Origin: Pseudomonadota bacterium | GTDB lineage: Bacteria; Pseudomonadota; Alphaproteobacteria; Acetobacterales; Acetobacteraceae | Direction: 5' to 3' | Assembly: GCA_019351895.1 (NCBI GenBank) | Contig: JABBOH010000013.1 | Coordinates: 20,258-84,257 of the forward strand | Length of the DNA stretch: 64,000 nucleotides | Shown here: positions 9,413 to 18,313 of the stretch, piece by piece | How the letters are laid out: every line of letters begins with the position of its first letter | How positions within the stretch are numbered: position 1 is the first letter of the stretch | Position numbers and translations under genes: made by a program | Notes under the pieces: model-generated | Databases searched by the model: none | Told to the model about the DNA's origin: nothing | The model's input: only the letters and a program-made list of their open reading frames with translations

Positions 9413-10668
9413 GTCGGCTGAGCCTGCGTCGCTGCCGTGGCGCTATGGTGCGGATGATGGCCGGTCGTCTCGGCCGTCGCGGTCGGCGCGGGGGGCACGA
9501 TCTTCACCTTGGCCCCGTCAGTGAGCCGCGAGCCACCCTGCAGCACGACCTGCTGACCGGCCGAAAGACCGCTCGGGATGACCGCCAGCTGGTCGTTCTC
9601 CTGCCCGACCGTGACCGCCGTCTGCTTGACCGTGCCATCAGGCGCGACGACATAGACGAAGCTGTTGGTGGGTCCGGTCTGGATCGCCGAGGGCGGCACG
9701 GTGAGCACGCCCTTCAGGACCTTGACGGTCAGATGCGCGGTGACGAAGCCGCCGGGCCAGAGATGCAAATCCGTGTTCGGGAAATAGGCCTTGAGCTTGA
9801 TCGTGCCCGTCGTGGTGTCGACCTGATTGTCGACCACGTCGAGCGTCGCGGTCTCCTCCGGGCCGCCCGTATTCCCCTCAGGGTCGACGGAGACCGGTAG
9901 AGGGCCCTGGGCCTTGGCATCGACAATCTCGGGCAGATCCTGCTGCGGCAGGGTGAAGATGACGCCGATCGGCTTCAGTGTCGTGAGCGTGACGATGCCC
10001 GTGCCGCTGCCGGCCTGCACGATGTTGCCGAGATCGATGTTGCGGATGCCGAGCTTGCCGTCGACGGGTGCCTTGATCGTGCAGTAGCTGAGATTGGTCT
10101 GCGCCTGCTCGATCGCGGCCTTGTCCTGCTCGACGAGCGCCTTGGTTTCCTGGACCGTCGCCTGCTCATCCTCGGCGATCTGCTTCGATTCGTAGTTCGA
10201 GCGGGTGAGCTGGTTGTAGCGGGCGAGGTCGCGCTGGGCTCCAGCCAGCGTCGCCTGATCCTGGTCGAGCTTCGCGCGGTCCTGGTCGAGCGTCGCCTGA
10301 TAGGTGCGCGGATCGATCCGGGCCAGCACATCCCCGGCCTTAACGTCCTGACCTTCCCTGAAGTCGATGGCGATGAGCGGCCCGGTCACCATCGGGCTGA
10401 TGGTGACCGTGTTGGAGGCCTGGACGGTGCCGAGACCGGTGAGCACGACCGGAACGTCGGTCGCCTTGACCGACGCCACCGTGACCGGTGTTGGCTGGTT
10501 GTCACCGGGCTTTCCCTTGCGTGCCGGCTGGGCGTCGGTCCGGAAGCTTAGGGCGAGCGCCGCGCCGCCCACGACGACGACGAGGCCGAGCACCGCGATC
10601 CAGGTCCGGCTGGTCCTCCGGCGCTGGGGTGGTTCGGGAGGCGTGAGGTCCGACATTGACGGGCTCAT
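9409..10668 (-). CDS. RND periplasmic adaptor (membrane fusion protein, MdtA-like)
   Basis: This 419-residue protein has one N-terminal transmembrane helix (about residues 21-43), then lipoyl/barrel-sandwich half motifs around an alpha-helical hairpin (DQDRAKLDQDQATL...), and a beta-barrel/MP domain (VDTTTGTIKLKAYF, LWPGGFVTAHL). The hairpin is rich in Gln/Asp/Lys coiled-coil. A His/Thr/Ala-rich tail ends the protein. It bridges the two RND pumps and the outer-membrane channel across the periplasm. Start ATG 10668 overlaps the stop of the channel gene (ATGA); a second ATG four codons on (MSDLTPPE) is also possible. Confidence 0.92.
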   Translation of the reverse strand: MSPSMSDLTPPEPPQRRRTSRTWIAVLGLVVVVGGAALALSFRTDAQPARKGKPGDNQPTPVTVASVKATDVPVVLTGLGTVQASNTVTISPMVTGPLIAIDFREGQDVKAGDVLARIDPRTYQATLDQDRAKLDQDQATLAGAQRDLARYNQLTRSNYESKQIAEDEQATVQETKALVEQDKAAIEQAQTNLSYCTIKAPVDGKLGIRNIDLGNIVQAGSGTGIVTLTTLKPIGVIFTLPQQDLPEIVDAKAQGPLPVSVDPEGNTGGPEETATLDVVDNQVDTTTGTIKLKAYFPNTDLHLWPGGFVTAHLTVKVLKGVLTVPPSAIQTGPTNSFVYVVAPDGTVKQTAVTVGQENDQLAVIPSGLSAGQQVVLQGGSRLTDGAKVKIVPPAPTATAETTGHHPHHSATAATQAQPT

Positions 10669-12176
10669 GGGATGATGGACGGGTTGATGGCCGGAACGGG
10701 CTGCGCGGTCGCCGGCACGGTCTGCTGCCAGCCGCCGCCGAGCGCCTTGAACAGGGCGACGAGGGCCTGGAAGCGGGCAAGCTGGACCGTAACGAGCGTA
10801 TTCTCATCGCCCAGCTGGGTCTGCTGGGCCTGTAGCAGGGAGGTGATGTCGACCGTTCCGGCCTCGAGCTGGGCGCGGGAAATCGTCGTCGCAAGCTGTG
10901 CCTGCTTCACCGCCACCCGCTGCAGCGCCTCCTGCTGGGTCGCGTAGTATACCTGGGTCAGCGCTGTCTCGACATCAGTATAGGCCTGCAGGACCGTCTG
11001 CTGGTAGGCGGCGACGTCCTCCCGCGCGATCGCGCGGTTCTCGGCCACTTGCCCGGACAGCGCGCCGTTGTCGAACAGGGTCTGCACCGCGTTCGCCGCC
11101 GCGCTCAGGATCAGCGACTGCGGCGCCAGCAGGCCGGCAAGCGCGCCGTTCTGCCAGCCCATGGAACCGGAGAGGGTGAGGGTCGGAAACAGCGCCGCGC
11201 GCGCGGCGCGGGTGCTGGCGACGGCCGATACCAGCGTCGCCTCGGCTTGCGCGACATCGGGGCGGCGGCGCAGCAGGTCGATCGGAAGACCCGGAACAAC
11301 CACCGGCGTCGGGATCGTCCGCAGCGTGCCCGGGTTGATGGCGATCTCCTCGGGCGGCCGCCCGACGAGAATACCGAGGGCGATGACTTCCTGCCTCTCG
11401 AACGAGACGAGGTTGGGGATCGTCGCGCGCTCGCCGGCCACGAGCGCGGCCTGCTGGGCGACATTGAGTGCCGAGACGGTGCCGGCGTCGAGCCGCGCCT
11501 GCTCGGCCTTCAGCAGGTCCTCGGCGAGGGAGAGGTTGCGGCGGGCAACGTCAAGTTCGTCCTGATAGGCGAGCGCCGCGAACCATGTATCGGCGACCTC
11601 GCTCACGATCGTCAGCGCGGTCACCTGGGCCGCGAAGCGGGCGGCGACCGCGCTCGCTTCCGACGCCTCGAAGGTGGCGAGGTTGCGGCCCCAGAAATCG
11701 ACCTCGTAGGAGGCCGAGAGCTGCGCGCTGTAGGTGCGGGTGTCGACGATCCCCCGGCCGATCTGCGTCACCGCGCCATTGCTGCCGACGACGGCGCCGT
11801 ATCCGCTGCTGCTGCCGTTACCGGCATTGACCTGATTCCAGCTCGCGCTCGGCGCCGCGGTGACGGAAGGCAGAAGCGCGCCGCCCGCGACCCGTACGGC
11901 AGCGTCTGCTGCCGATACCGCCGCGATCGCCTCCTGGATCGTGTAGTTGTGGGTCTCCGCCTCGGCTTCGAGCGTGTCGAGTTCCGGCGAACGGAAGCCC
12001 TGCCACCAGCCTCGGTTCGGCCAGATGGGGGCCACGCCTCGGCCGCCCGGACCCGTGGCGCCGGGCGCCAGGAAAACGTCGGGGGTGTCGGTCTGCGGAT
12101 GATGGTAATTCGGACCAAGATCGCAGCCCATCAGCGGCAGCATCGGCAGGAAGCCAAGAAGGAGGCGGCGGATCAC
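10665..12176 (-). CDS. Outer-membrane efflux lipoprotein (NodT/OprM-type)
   Basis: A 503-residue TolC-superfamily channel. The N-terminus is a lipoprotein signal ending in a lipobox (PLMGC, Cys18) followed by DLGPNYHHP, the typical OprM/NodT start. Two repeats of long helices and short beta strands follow (RRRPDVAQAEATLVSAVAST marks the second repeat). It is encoded from GTG 12176, preceded by AGGGG at 6-nt spacing. It is the first gene of the four-gene operon OMF-adaptor-RND-RND; in the Pseudomonas muxABC-opmB arrangement the channel comes last, so the order here is rearranged. No regulator gene is adjacent upstream. Confidence 0.93.
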   Translation of the reverse strand: MIRRLLLGFLPMLPLMGCDLGPNYHHPQTDTPDVFLAPGATGPGGRGVAPIWPNRGWWQGFRSPELDTLEAEAETHNYTIQEAIAAVSAADAAVRVAGGALLPSVTAAPSASWNQVNAGNGSSSGYGAVVGSNGAVTQIGRGIVDTRTYSAQLSASYEVDFWGRNLATFEASEASAVAARFAAQVTALTIVSEVADTWFAALAYQDELDVARRNLSLAEDLLKAEQARLDAGTVSALNVAQQAALVAGERATIPNLVSFERQEVIALGILVGRPPEEIAINPGTLRTIPTPVVVPGLPIDLLRRRPDVAQAEATLVSAVASTRAARAALFPTLTLSGSMGWQNGALAGLLAPQSLILSAAANAVQTLFDNGALSGQVAENRAIAREDVAAYQQTVLQAYTDVETALTQVYYATQQEALQRVAVKQAQLATTISRAQLEAGTVDITSLLQAQQTQLGDENTLVTVQLARFQALVALFKALGGGWQQTVPATAQPVPAINPSIIP

Positions 12177-12261
12177 TCTATCCCCTGTGCTGCGGGCCCC
12201 TGTGCCGCGGGCCTGTATGCTGCGGACCCGCCCGGCCCGGGCCGATGCGTGGCTATGACGC

Positions 12262-13278
12262 CTATGTAACAGGCCTATTGCGAGGGTGTCTTCGGCGGGA
12301 AGATGGCAGCCCCGTCATTACCTCGTCGCGGAGGCGTCGCCAGAGCCCCCCGCGCCAAGCGGTATCGGTCGCGACAAGATACCTCCGGCCCTCGGCACTC
12401 ATACGCTTCGGCGGCATGGCCAGAGGCATGCGAAGGGCCGCAAAAATCGCGCGGCCGCTCTGACGCGCGAGACCAAGCCTCACACCCTTCAAACCATAAG
12501 CTGCGGATCGGACGAAGAACGGGCCCGATGGCGTACGCCATTTGCGCGCGATGTATAGCCGGTTACGCACGAACAGGAACCAGCGTCTCCCCGACCAGTG
12601 GACCCGGCCTTCGCTCGCGAGCTTGTGATGGATGGCGATGTCGCCTGCATAGCGCAGCTGCCACCCCCGGTCGATGGCGCGGAGAGCGAAGTCGTATTCC
12701 TCCCAGGTGAAGAACAGCTCGGCATCGTAGCCGCCGATCTCATTCCAGGTGGCCCGGCGGATCGCATGGCCCGCGCCCACGAAGGTCGCGCAGGCGAACC
12801 GCTCCCCGGCGCAGGCTCTCAACGCCTCCGGATATCCCCATGAGGCGTCATCGTCGCCGCTGCCGTCCGCGTTCATGATGCGAAACCCGAGCGCGGCCAG
12901 CTGCGGCTCACCGTCAAGCAGGACGACTGCCCGCGCGGCCGTGGCCGCATCCGCGAAGACAGCGTCGTTGTCGAGCGCGATCATCATGCGGCCGTGGCCG
13001 AGGGAAGCGGCGCGGTTGCGGCCCTCCGCGACCCCGAGATTGCGGCCGGCGGAGGCCAGCACGGCGTGGGCATGGGCGCCGATCAGCGCGCTCAGCCGCG
13101 CCAGCGTGACGGCCGACGACCCCTGATCAAAGACGATGACGTGCTGCCGAAGCCCTAACTGGCCGAGCGCCGAGAGAATCGCGGTTTCGGTCTCGCCGAC
13201 GCGGTCGAGGCTCAGGATGAGGATATCCGCGTCGTAGGCGCCGGCGCCGGGTGGGCTGCCGGCCAGGATTTGGATCAT
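12262..13278 (-). CDS. GT2-family glycosyltransferase (rhamnosyltransferase-like)
   Basis: A 338-residue cytoplasmic/membrane-associated glycosyltransferase of GT-A fold. After an N-terminal beta-alpha repeat, the nucleotide-sugar site is visible as NLGVAEGRNRAA and ALDNDAVF (DxD-like), and the acceptor/catalytic region as the ELFFTWEEYDFALRAIDRGW motif, typical of rhamnosyltransferase-like GT2 enzymes. The start is ATG 13278, which overlaps the stop of the preceding glycosyltransferase (ATGA). A longer frame reaching 13479 runs inside that gene and is rejected. Sugar and acceptor are not determinable; context suggests a polyprenyl-linked or cell-surface glycan. Confidence 0.85.
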   Translation of the reverse strand: MIQILAGSPPGAGAYDADILILSLDRVGETETAILSALGQLGLRQHVIVFDQGSSAVTLARLSALIGAHAHAVLASAGRNLGVAEGRNRAASLGHGRMMIALDNDAVFADAATAARAVVLLDGEPQLAALGFRIMNADGSGDDDASWGYPEALRACAGERFACATFVGAGHAIRRATWNEIGGYDAELFFTWEEYDFALRAIDRGWQLRYAGDIAIHHKLASEGRVHWSGRRWFLFVRNRLYIARKWRTPSGPFFVRSAAYGLKGVRLGLARQSGRAIFAALRMPLAMPPKRMSAEGRRYLVATDTAWRGGLWRRLRDEVMTGLPSSRRRHPRNRPVT

Positions 13279-14258
13279 ACGACCGGGGAGACGGCCTTCA
13301 GCGATAAGTAAGCGATCCGCCTTGTCTCCCTCCGGCTGCGCGCCACGGAGTCGAGGATCAGCCCGCAAAACAACGAGAGGAATGCGAGGCTGACGAAGGT
13401 CACCGAGAGAATCGCGGTGGGCAGCCGTGGAACGAAGCCGGTCCTGAGAAAATAGGAGACGAGCGGCATGCCTAGGCAAAGGCCGAAGAGCGCCAGAACC
13501 GCCCCGATCGTGGAGAAGAACAGCAGCGGCCGCTCCTCCCTCACGAGGTTGACGATGGTGCGGAAGATGCGGATGCCGTCCCGGTAGGTGTGCAGCTTGG
13601 AGGCCGAGCCGAGCTGACGCTCCTGGTAGCGGGTGCGCATCTCCCCGAGAGGCATGGCGAGTTCCAGGGCATGAACCGTGAACTCGGTCTCGGTCTCGAA
13701 CCCCACGGACAGCGCCGGGAAAGACTTGACGAAACGCCGGCTGAACACCCGGTAGCCGGACAGCATGTCGGTGATCATGTCGCCGAACAGATGGCGCACG
13801 ATACCCGTCAACACGCGGTTGCCGAACCGATGGCCGCGCCGGTAGCTCTCCTTCGAGGTGTCGACGCGCACGCCGGTCACCATGTCGAGTTGCTGGGTCG
13901 CGAGCATGTGGATCATGGCCGGCGCGTCCGTGGGATCATAGGTGCCGTCGCCGTCGACCAGAATATAGGCGTCCGCCTCGATATCGGCGAACATCCGACG
14001 GACCACATGGCCCTTGCCCTGCCGCCGCTCCAGCCGGACCGTCGCGCCCGCGGTCGCGGCGATGGCTGCTGTCTCGTCCGTCGAATTGTTGTCGTAGACG
14101 TAGATGCGCGCTCCGGGCAGGAGGCGGCGGAAGTCTGCGACGACCTTGCCGATGGTGATGGCTTCGTCCCGGCACGGGATGAGGACCGCGATCCGCAGGC
14201 CGTCGACGCTCTCTCCGCTGTCGTCGTAATCGGAGAGGCGTCCGGTGGCGCCGGTCAT
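13275..14258 (-). CDS. GT2-family glycosyltransferase, DPM1/ArnC-like with C-terminal membrane helices
   Basis: The product is about 327 residues. The GT-A domain starts with AVLIPCRDEAITIGKVV, has the diagnostic DNNSTDETA and the metal-binding ILVDGDGTYDP motif, plus MLSGYRVFSRRF, as in dolichol/polyprenyl-phosphate sugar transferases. Two C-terminal hydrophobic segments (about residues 255-280 and 290-312) anchor it to the membrane. ATG 14258 is used here; GTG 14264 has a better spaced GGTGAGGAG and may be the true start. It lies directly after the GtrA gene, a pairing typical of systems that load a lipid carrier with a sugar and flip it for surface-glycan decoration. Confidence 0.87.
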   Translation of the reverse strand: MTGATGRLSDYDDSGESVDGLRIAVLIPCRDEAITIGKVVADFRRLLPGARIYVYDNNSTDETAAIAATAGATVRLERRQGKGHVVRRMFADIEADAYILVDGDGTYDPTDAPAMIHMLATQQLDMVTGVRVDTSKESYRRGHRFGNRVLTGIVRHLFGDMITDMLSGYRVFSRRFVKSFPALSVGFETETEFTVHALELAMPLGEMRTRYQERQLGSASKLHTYRDGIRIFRTIVNLVREERPLLFFSTIGAVLALFGLCLGMPLVSYFLRTGFVPRLPTAILSVTFVSLAFLSLFCGLILDSVARSRRETRRIAYLSLKAVSPVV

Positions 14259-14274
14259 CAGCACGGCGCGCTCC

Positions 14275-14811
14275 TCACCGAAAGACGATGCGGCGGGACA
14301 TGGCAAAGTTCACGCCGAGGCCGCCGATGGCGCCGGCCGCGAGAGCCAGTACCGGGTGGAGACGGCAGTCGACCGACGTCGCGATCAGGGCGATGTAGAT
14401 GCCGCGGTTGAGAATGAACCCGGCCGAATTCGTCGCGAGGTAGCGCATCCACTCGTAGTGGATACGACCCTTGCTGGCGCCGCGGAAAGTCCACATGCGG
14501 TTGAGGAACCAGTTCGACGTGCCTGCGACGAAGAAGGAGAGGATGCCGGCCAGGATGAGCCCGACGCCGAAGCCGAAATGCGCAGAATAGACGAAGGCGT
14601 TATCGACCAGGAAGCCGACCGTGCCGACGACGCCGAAGCGCGCGAATTGCGTGGCCAGCGGGCGATGCTTGTCGATCTGCGCCATCGACATGGCGCGGAG
14701 CGAGGCACGGGTCGTCGCCGACGCGCGTTCCGCGAGCATGGGCTGCTCCCCGGATGCATCTGGATAGACGGCAAGGCTCGCGGCAGGATCGGGCAATTGA
14801 CGGGCTTCCAT
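14275..14811 (-). CDS. GtrA-family membrane protein
   Basis: The product is 178 residues with four predicted transmembrane helices in the C-terminal 125 residues. It has GtrA-family landmarks: FARFGVVGTVGFLVDNAFV at the first helix, SWFxNRxWTF-like NWFLNRMWTFRG, and YLATNSAGFILNR. GtrA proteins are thought to flip undecaprenyl-phosphate-linked sugars made by a partner GT2 enzyme, here the next gene. I chose ATG 14811 (MEARQLPD), with GAGAG just upstream. The approximately 50-residue N-terminal extension before the core is Ala/Arg-rich and unusual. It is first in a three-gene coupled operon. Confidence 0.88.
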   Translation of the reverse strand: MEARQLPDPAASLAVYPDASGEQPMLAERASATTRASLRAMSMAQIDKHRPLATQFARFGVVGTVGFLVDNAFVYSAHFGFGVGLILAGILSFFVAGTSNWFLNRMWTFRGASKGRIHYEWMRYLATNSAGFILNRGIYIALIATSVDCRLHPVLALAAGAIGGLGVNFAMSRRIVFR

Positions 14812-14884
14812 GGTAGCTCTCGATCGGCCTCTTACCATTCCACGGGTAAGGCGTCATTCAGGCTTTTGTGGGGTATGCGGCCCC

Positions 14885-16630
14885 CTATCTCAGTGCGAGC
14901 GTTCCCAAGAGCGCGAGGCCGAGCAGCAGCGCGATCGCGCGCCAGAGGGTGAGGGGGTCAAGCGACCGTCGGCGTGCGAATGGGCCGGCGAGACGGCTGC
15001 CCGTGTCATCATGAAGTGCGGCCGAAACGGCCTGCGCCAGGGCGCCGGCATGGCGGGGGCGCTCAGACGGGCTGGAAGAGAGGGCCGTGGCGATGGCGCC
15101 CGCGAGCCTCGGCGGCAGATCGGGCCGCGCCCGCGCGAGCCCCGCCGCGATATCGGCGCCGGCTCTCGGAAACCGCCCGAAAGCGGCCAGCCGGTGCAGC
15201 ATGACGCCGAGCGCGTAGACCTCGGTCGTGTCGTTGGGCGGGGAGCCGCGCAGCAGTTCGGGCGCCATGTAGCGGATCGTACCCGCAAGGCCCTGCGCGG
15301 CGCTGTCTTCAAGGTCGGCGAGATAGGCGAGACCTAGATCGAGCAGGCGCAGGCCGCCGCCGGCGACAAGCATGACGTTTTCGGGCTTGAGGTCGCGGTG
15401 CAGCACCTGGATTGCTCGCAGATCCTCGACCGCACGGCAGAGTTGCAGGCCGATCTCGACGATGTCGGCGACCGGGAAATGCGGGTCCCGCTCGAGGCGC
15501 GCTTCCAGCGTTTCGCCCCGGTAGTAGGGCATGACGATGTAGAGGCTTGAGCGGCGGCCCGGCTCGGGCGGTATGACGCGGGCGACGGCCGGGCTGTGGA
15601 TGGCGGTGCCGACCCAGGTTTCCCGCGCGAAGCCCGCCTGGAAGACGCGGTCGTGGAGCATGGCGGGCAGGGGGTACTTCAGCACGACAGCTTCGCCCGT
15701 CCCCAGATCCGTCGCCTGCTTCAGCAGCGTATAGGCGCCGCGGTGCAGGGTGCGGCCGATGCGGTAGCCGTCGCGGTTCTCGCCCTCCTGTGGCACCGGA
15801 GCCAGTGGCAGATCGAGGAGGCTCGCCTCGGCGGAGGCGAGGGTCGGGGACGGCACTGCCTCCACGTCGACGACGAGGGCCGCGCGGCGGGGGGCGGCTG
15901 TGGCATCCGTCTCGGGGAAGGCGGCGATCAGCCCCGCGAGGATGGCGGCGGGGACCGGCTGCCCGCACAGGGTCCGGAGGGCGCGGCCGTCGATCGTCCG
16001 ATCCCGCGTCTCGGGGCTTTCGGGCCTGCGGACGTCGCTCACCAGGATATAGCGGTCGCCGGGCAGCACCGTGTCCTCCAGGAAGTCGAGCAGCACCCGG
16101 CTGTCGGCACCGAGAGCCCGGCGCACGGCCAACGTTCCATGGGGACCGCCGAGCAGCTGCGGCTCGGCCAGTCGCGTCAGTTCGCCTGCGCGGACGCGCA
16201 GGATCAGGCCGCCGCCGATCTGCAGCAGACCCGCCCGCGTGCCGCCGAAGACGATGGCGGAGATCGAGGCCGCGGGCCCGGGTTCCTGACCGTCCGTCCC
16301 CCGTTGCGCGAACATCCAGCGGTTGATGGCGGTCAGCGCCTGGGTCAGGGCCTGGCCATCTCCGAGCGTCGGGCGGGCGCCGTAGAACCCGTCCACCAGA
16401 CCGAGCAGCGCCACCAACGCCGCATTTTCAGCCGCTGGTGCCTCTTCAACCGTCTCGGCGACGACGGCGAGCGGGCCGCGCCCCGCGCCCCGCGCGGTTC
16501 CGGCGTCTGCCCCGATGTCCGGCAGACCTGAGCTCAGCAAGGCTTCGGAACCTGGAGCCCGGGCCATCGCCCGGCTCAGGCTCCAGCCGGCGGCGGTGAT
16601 TGTCGCGCTGCCGGGGCAAGGGCTGGTCAT
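14885..16630 (-). CDS. Ser/Thr protein kinase fused to a degenerate PP2C-like phosphatase domain, membrane-anchored
   Basis: A 581-residue, three-part protein. Residues about 10-255 resemble a PPM/PP2C phosphatase, but the metal-binding motifs are altered: the VADGMGG site reads VAETVEE, and GDSR is replaced by GGGL. The late SDG motif is SDVRR. Residues about 288-545 are a Hanks-type kinase with Lys318, Glu337, intact HRDLKPEN (411-418), DLG instead of DFG (431-433) and MAPE. A single C-terminal helix (last 22 residues) anchors it. The start ATG 16630 has GGAG four bases upstream. The kinase looks active and the phosphatase half likely acts as a sensor or regulatory domain. It is divergent from the L,D-transpeptidase gene. 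Confidence 0.88.
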   Translation of the reverse strand: MTSPCPGSATITAAGWSLSRAMARAPGSEALLSSGLPDIGADAGTARGAGRGPLAVVAETVEEAPAAENAALVALLGLVDGFYGARPTLGDGQALTQALTAINRWMFAQRGTDGQEPGPAASISAIVFGGTRAGLLQIGGGLILRVRAGELTRLAEPQLLGGPHGTLAVRRALGADSRVLLDFLEDTVLPGDRYILVSDVRRPESPETRDRTIDGRALRTLCGQPVPAAILAGLIAAFPETDATAAPRRAALVVDVEAVPSPTLASAEASLLDLPLAPVPQEGENRDGYRIGRTLHRGAYTLLKQATDLGTGEAVVLKYPLPAMLHDRVFQAGFARETWVGTAIHSPAVARVIPPEPGRRSSLYIVMPYYRGETLEARLERDPHFPVADIVEIGLQLCRAVEDLRAIQVLHRDLKPENVMLVAGGGLRLLDLGLAYLADLEDSAAQGLAGTIRYMAPELLRGSPPNDTTEVYALGVMLHRLAAFGRFPRAGADIAAGLARARPDLPPRLAGAIATALSSSPSERPRHAGALAQAVSAALHDDTGSRLAGPFARRRSLDPLTLWRAIALLLGLALLGTLALR

Positions 16631-16814
16631 CGGTCTCCGTGGGTCGCAGGGCAAAAGGCAGTCCGAGTCGCAGGAGGCGAGGCGGTGGCGGCAGCCTCCG
16701 CAGGGCATGCGAGCCTTATATCAAACGATTTCTCATCAAAGCGTTAGCGGATTTTCATGTGTTTACGTGTAGGCGTTGTTTCAGCCGGGAGGGCGCGCGT
16801 TCTACTTTGGTCTC

Positions 16815-17312
16815 ATGGTTATTGCAGTCCTCATGCCAGACGGTCTTCTGCGGCTCGACAGAGAGCGCTTCCCGGCCTGCTTCGGCCGTGGCGGCATCAC
16901 TCGGGAGAAGATGGAAGGAGACGGCGCGACGCCGGCGGGATTGCTGCCGCTTCGCCGCGTCTATTACCGGGCTGACCGGGTGCCTCCTCCCCGGGCGGCC
17001 TGCCCGATCGAGCCGCTCAGTCCGGATGACGGGTGGTGCGACGACCCTGGAGACCCCAGCTACAACCGAGCCGTCCGGTTGCCTTATGTGGGGCGACATG
17101 AACAACTTTGGCGTGTAGATTCTCTCTATGACGTGGTAGGCGTTCTCGGGTGGAACGATGCGCCGCCGATTCGAGATCGCGGCTCGGCGATTTTTCTTCA
17201 TCTGGCGCGAGCGGATCGCGCTCCGACAGACGGTTGCGTGGCACTCGATCCCGACCATCTGCGGGAAGTGCTGGCAAAGGGACTAACCGCGATAGACGTC
17301 CGCGCCGGATGA
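16815..17312 (+). CDS. L,D-transpeptidase family protein (YkuD domain)
   Basis: A 165-residue protein that is nearly all YkuD catalytic domain. The catalytic pair is His129 (SAIFLHLA) and Cys141 (PTDGCVAL), in the spacing H-x11-C with the expected T-x-GC. GRGGITREKMEGDGATPAG is the usual N-terminal motif of this short subfamily. Such enzymes form 3-3 peptidoglycan cross-links or attach proteins to peptidoglycan. No signal peptide is evident; the start is uncertain (ATG 16815 fits homologue length, TTG 16776 is possible), so export is unclear. Neighbours (kinase, CenR-like regulator) fit an envelope-maintenance role. Confidence 0.82.
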   Translation: MVIAVLMPDGLLRLDRERFPACFGRGGITREKMEGDGATPAGLLPLRRVYYRADRVPPPRAACPIEPLSPDDGWCDDPGDPSYNRAVRLPYVGRHEQLWRVDSLYDVVGVLGWNDAPPIRDRGSAIFLHLARADRAPTDGCVALDPDHLREVLAKGLTAIDVRAG

Positions 17313-17543
17313 CGAGATCGCCGGTGCTAACCGTTTCAAGCTCGCCGCCAAGTCGGAGAGGCGGATCATGAAGATGGCGACACTAATCGCCTGTGTAGAG
17401 CATAGTAAACCCCGTGAGCCGTCCTATATGGGTCGTGCTCCAGGCGGTAAACGAGTTTCGTTGGAGAATGTTTCGCAGACCGATGCGCAGCCTCTGCGAG
17501 AGAAGCAGGCGGGCAGCAGGTATGGACTGGTTGGAGTGGGCTG
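17313..17543. other. Leader region of the response regulator gene
   Basis: This 231-bp spacer between the L,D-transpeptidase and the regulator has no convincing ORF. It is less GC-rich than its flanks and probably contains the regulator promoter. No clear -35/-10 pair or operator could be assigned by eye. Confidence 0.4.
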
Positions 17544-18296
17544 ATGGATGTGCAGACGCAAAATGAGAGGTCGAAAGTGGCAGAGAAGCCAAGCGGGGAC
17601 GAGCGGCCGATCCTGATCGTCGACGATGACCTCGCGCTGAGATCTACGCTCGCCGAGCAGCTTGTGGTCGACGGTGAGTTCTGGGCCGCAGAGGCGGCCT
17701 CCGTCGCGGAGGCAGAGGCGGTTCTGGCGAAGCCCGGTCTTCGTTTTGACGCCATAATCCTCGATGTGAGTCTCCCGGACGGCGACGGCCGCGATCTTTG
17801 CACCAAGCTTCGGGCGCGGGGTCTGAAGATGCCGATCATCATGCTGACGGGCTCCGCCGAGGAAACCGATGTCGTCCGCGGTCTCGATTCGGGCGCCAAC
17901 GATTACGTCTCCAAGCCGTTCCGGCTGTCGGAGCTGATGGCCCGCCTCCGGGCACAGCTTCGCATGTTCGAGAACAGCGAAGACGCCGTGTTCAACATCG
18001 GGCCGTACGTGTTCCGGCCGGCGACCAAGCTGTTGCAGGAGCCGGTCAAGAACCGCCGCATCCGCCTGACCGAGAAAGAGGCGGCGATCCTGAAGTTTCT
18101 GTATCGTGCGGGCGCGAAGCCCGTTCCGCGTCAGGTGCTGCTGAACGAGGTCTGGGGCTATAACGCGGCGGTAACGACGCACACGCTCGAGACGCATATC
18201 TACCGGCTCAGGCAGAAGATCGAGCCCGATCCGTCCCATTCCCAGCTTCTCATCACCGAGGCTGGTGGCTACAGGCTTGATCCCAAGGCGAGCTAG
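17544..18296 (+). CDS. OmpR-family response regulator, CenR-like
   Basis: 250 residues: a receiver domain (about 22-140) with acidic residues DDD at 27-29, phospho-acceptor Asp74 (ILDVSLPDGDG), the conserved MLTG and SKPF lysine, then an OmpR winged-helix DNA-binding domain (about 150-247) with RLTEKEAAILKFL, WGYNAAVTTHTLETHIYRLRQKIE and GGYRL. This C-terminal sequence closely matches what I recall of alphaproteobacterial CenR, an envelope-homeostasis regulator; the assignment is by motif memory. No histidine kinase is adjacent. The 3' end is followed by a GAGGGG/CCCCTC hairpin (18304-18325) between this gene and the convergent aldolase gene. Confidence 0.88.
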   Translation: MDVQTQNERSKVAEKPSGDERPILIVDDDLALRSTLAEQLVVDGEFWAAEAASVAEAEAVLAKPGLRFDAIILDVSLPDGDGRDLCTKLRARGLKMPIIMLTGSAEETDVVRGLDSGANDYVSKPFRLSELMARLRAQLRMFENSEDAVFNIGPYVFRPATKLLQEPVKNRRIRLTEKEAAILKFLYRAGAKPVPRQVLLNEVWGYNAAVTTHTLETHIYRLRQKIEPDPSHSQLLITEAGGYRLDPKAS

Positions 18297-18313
18297 CTGA
18301 CGGGAGGGGCTTG

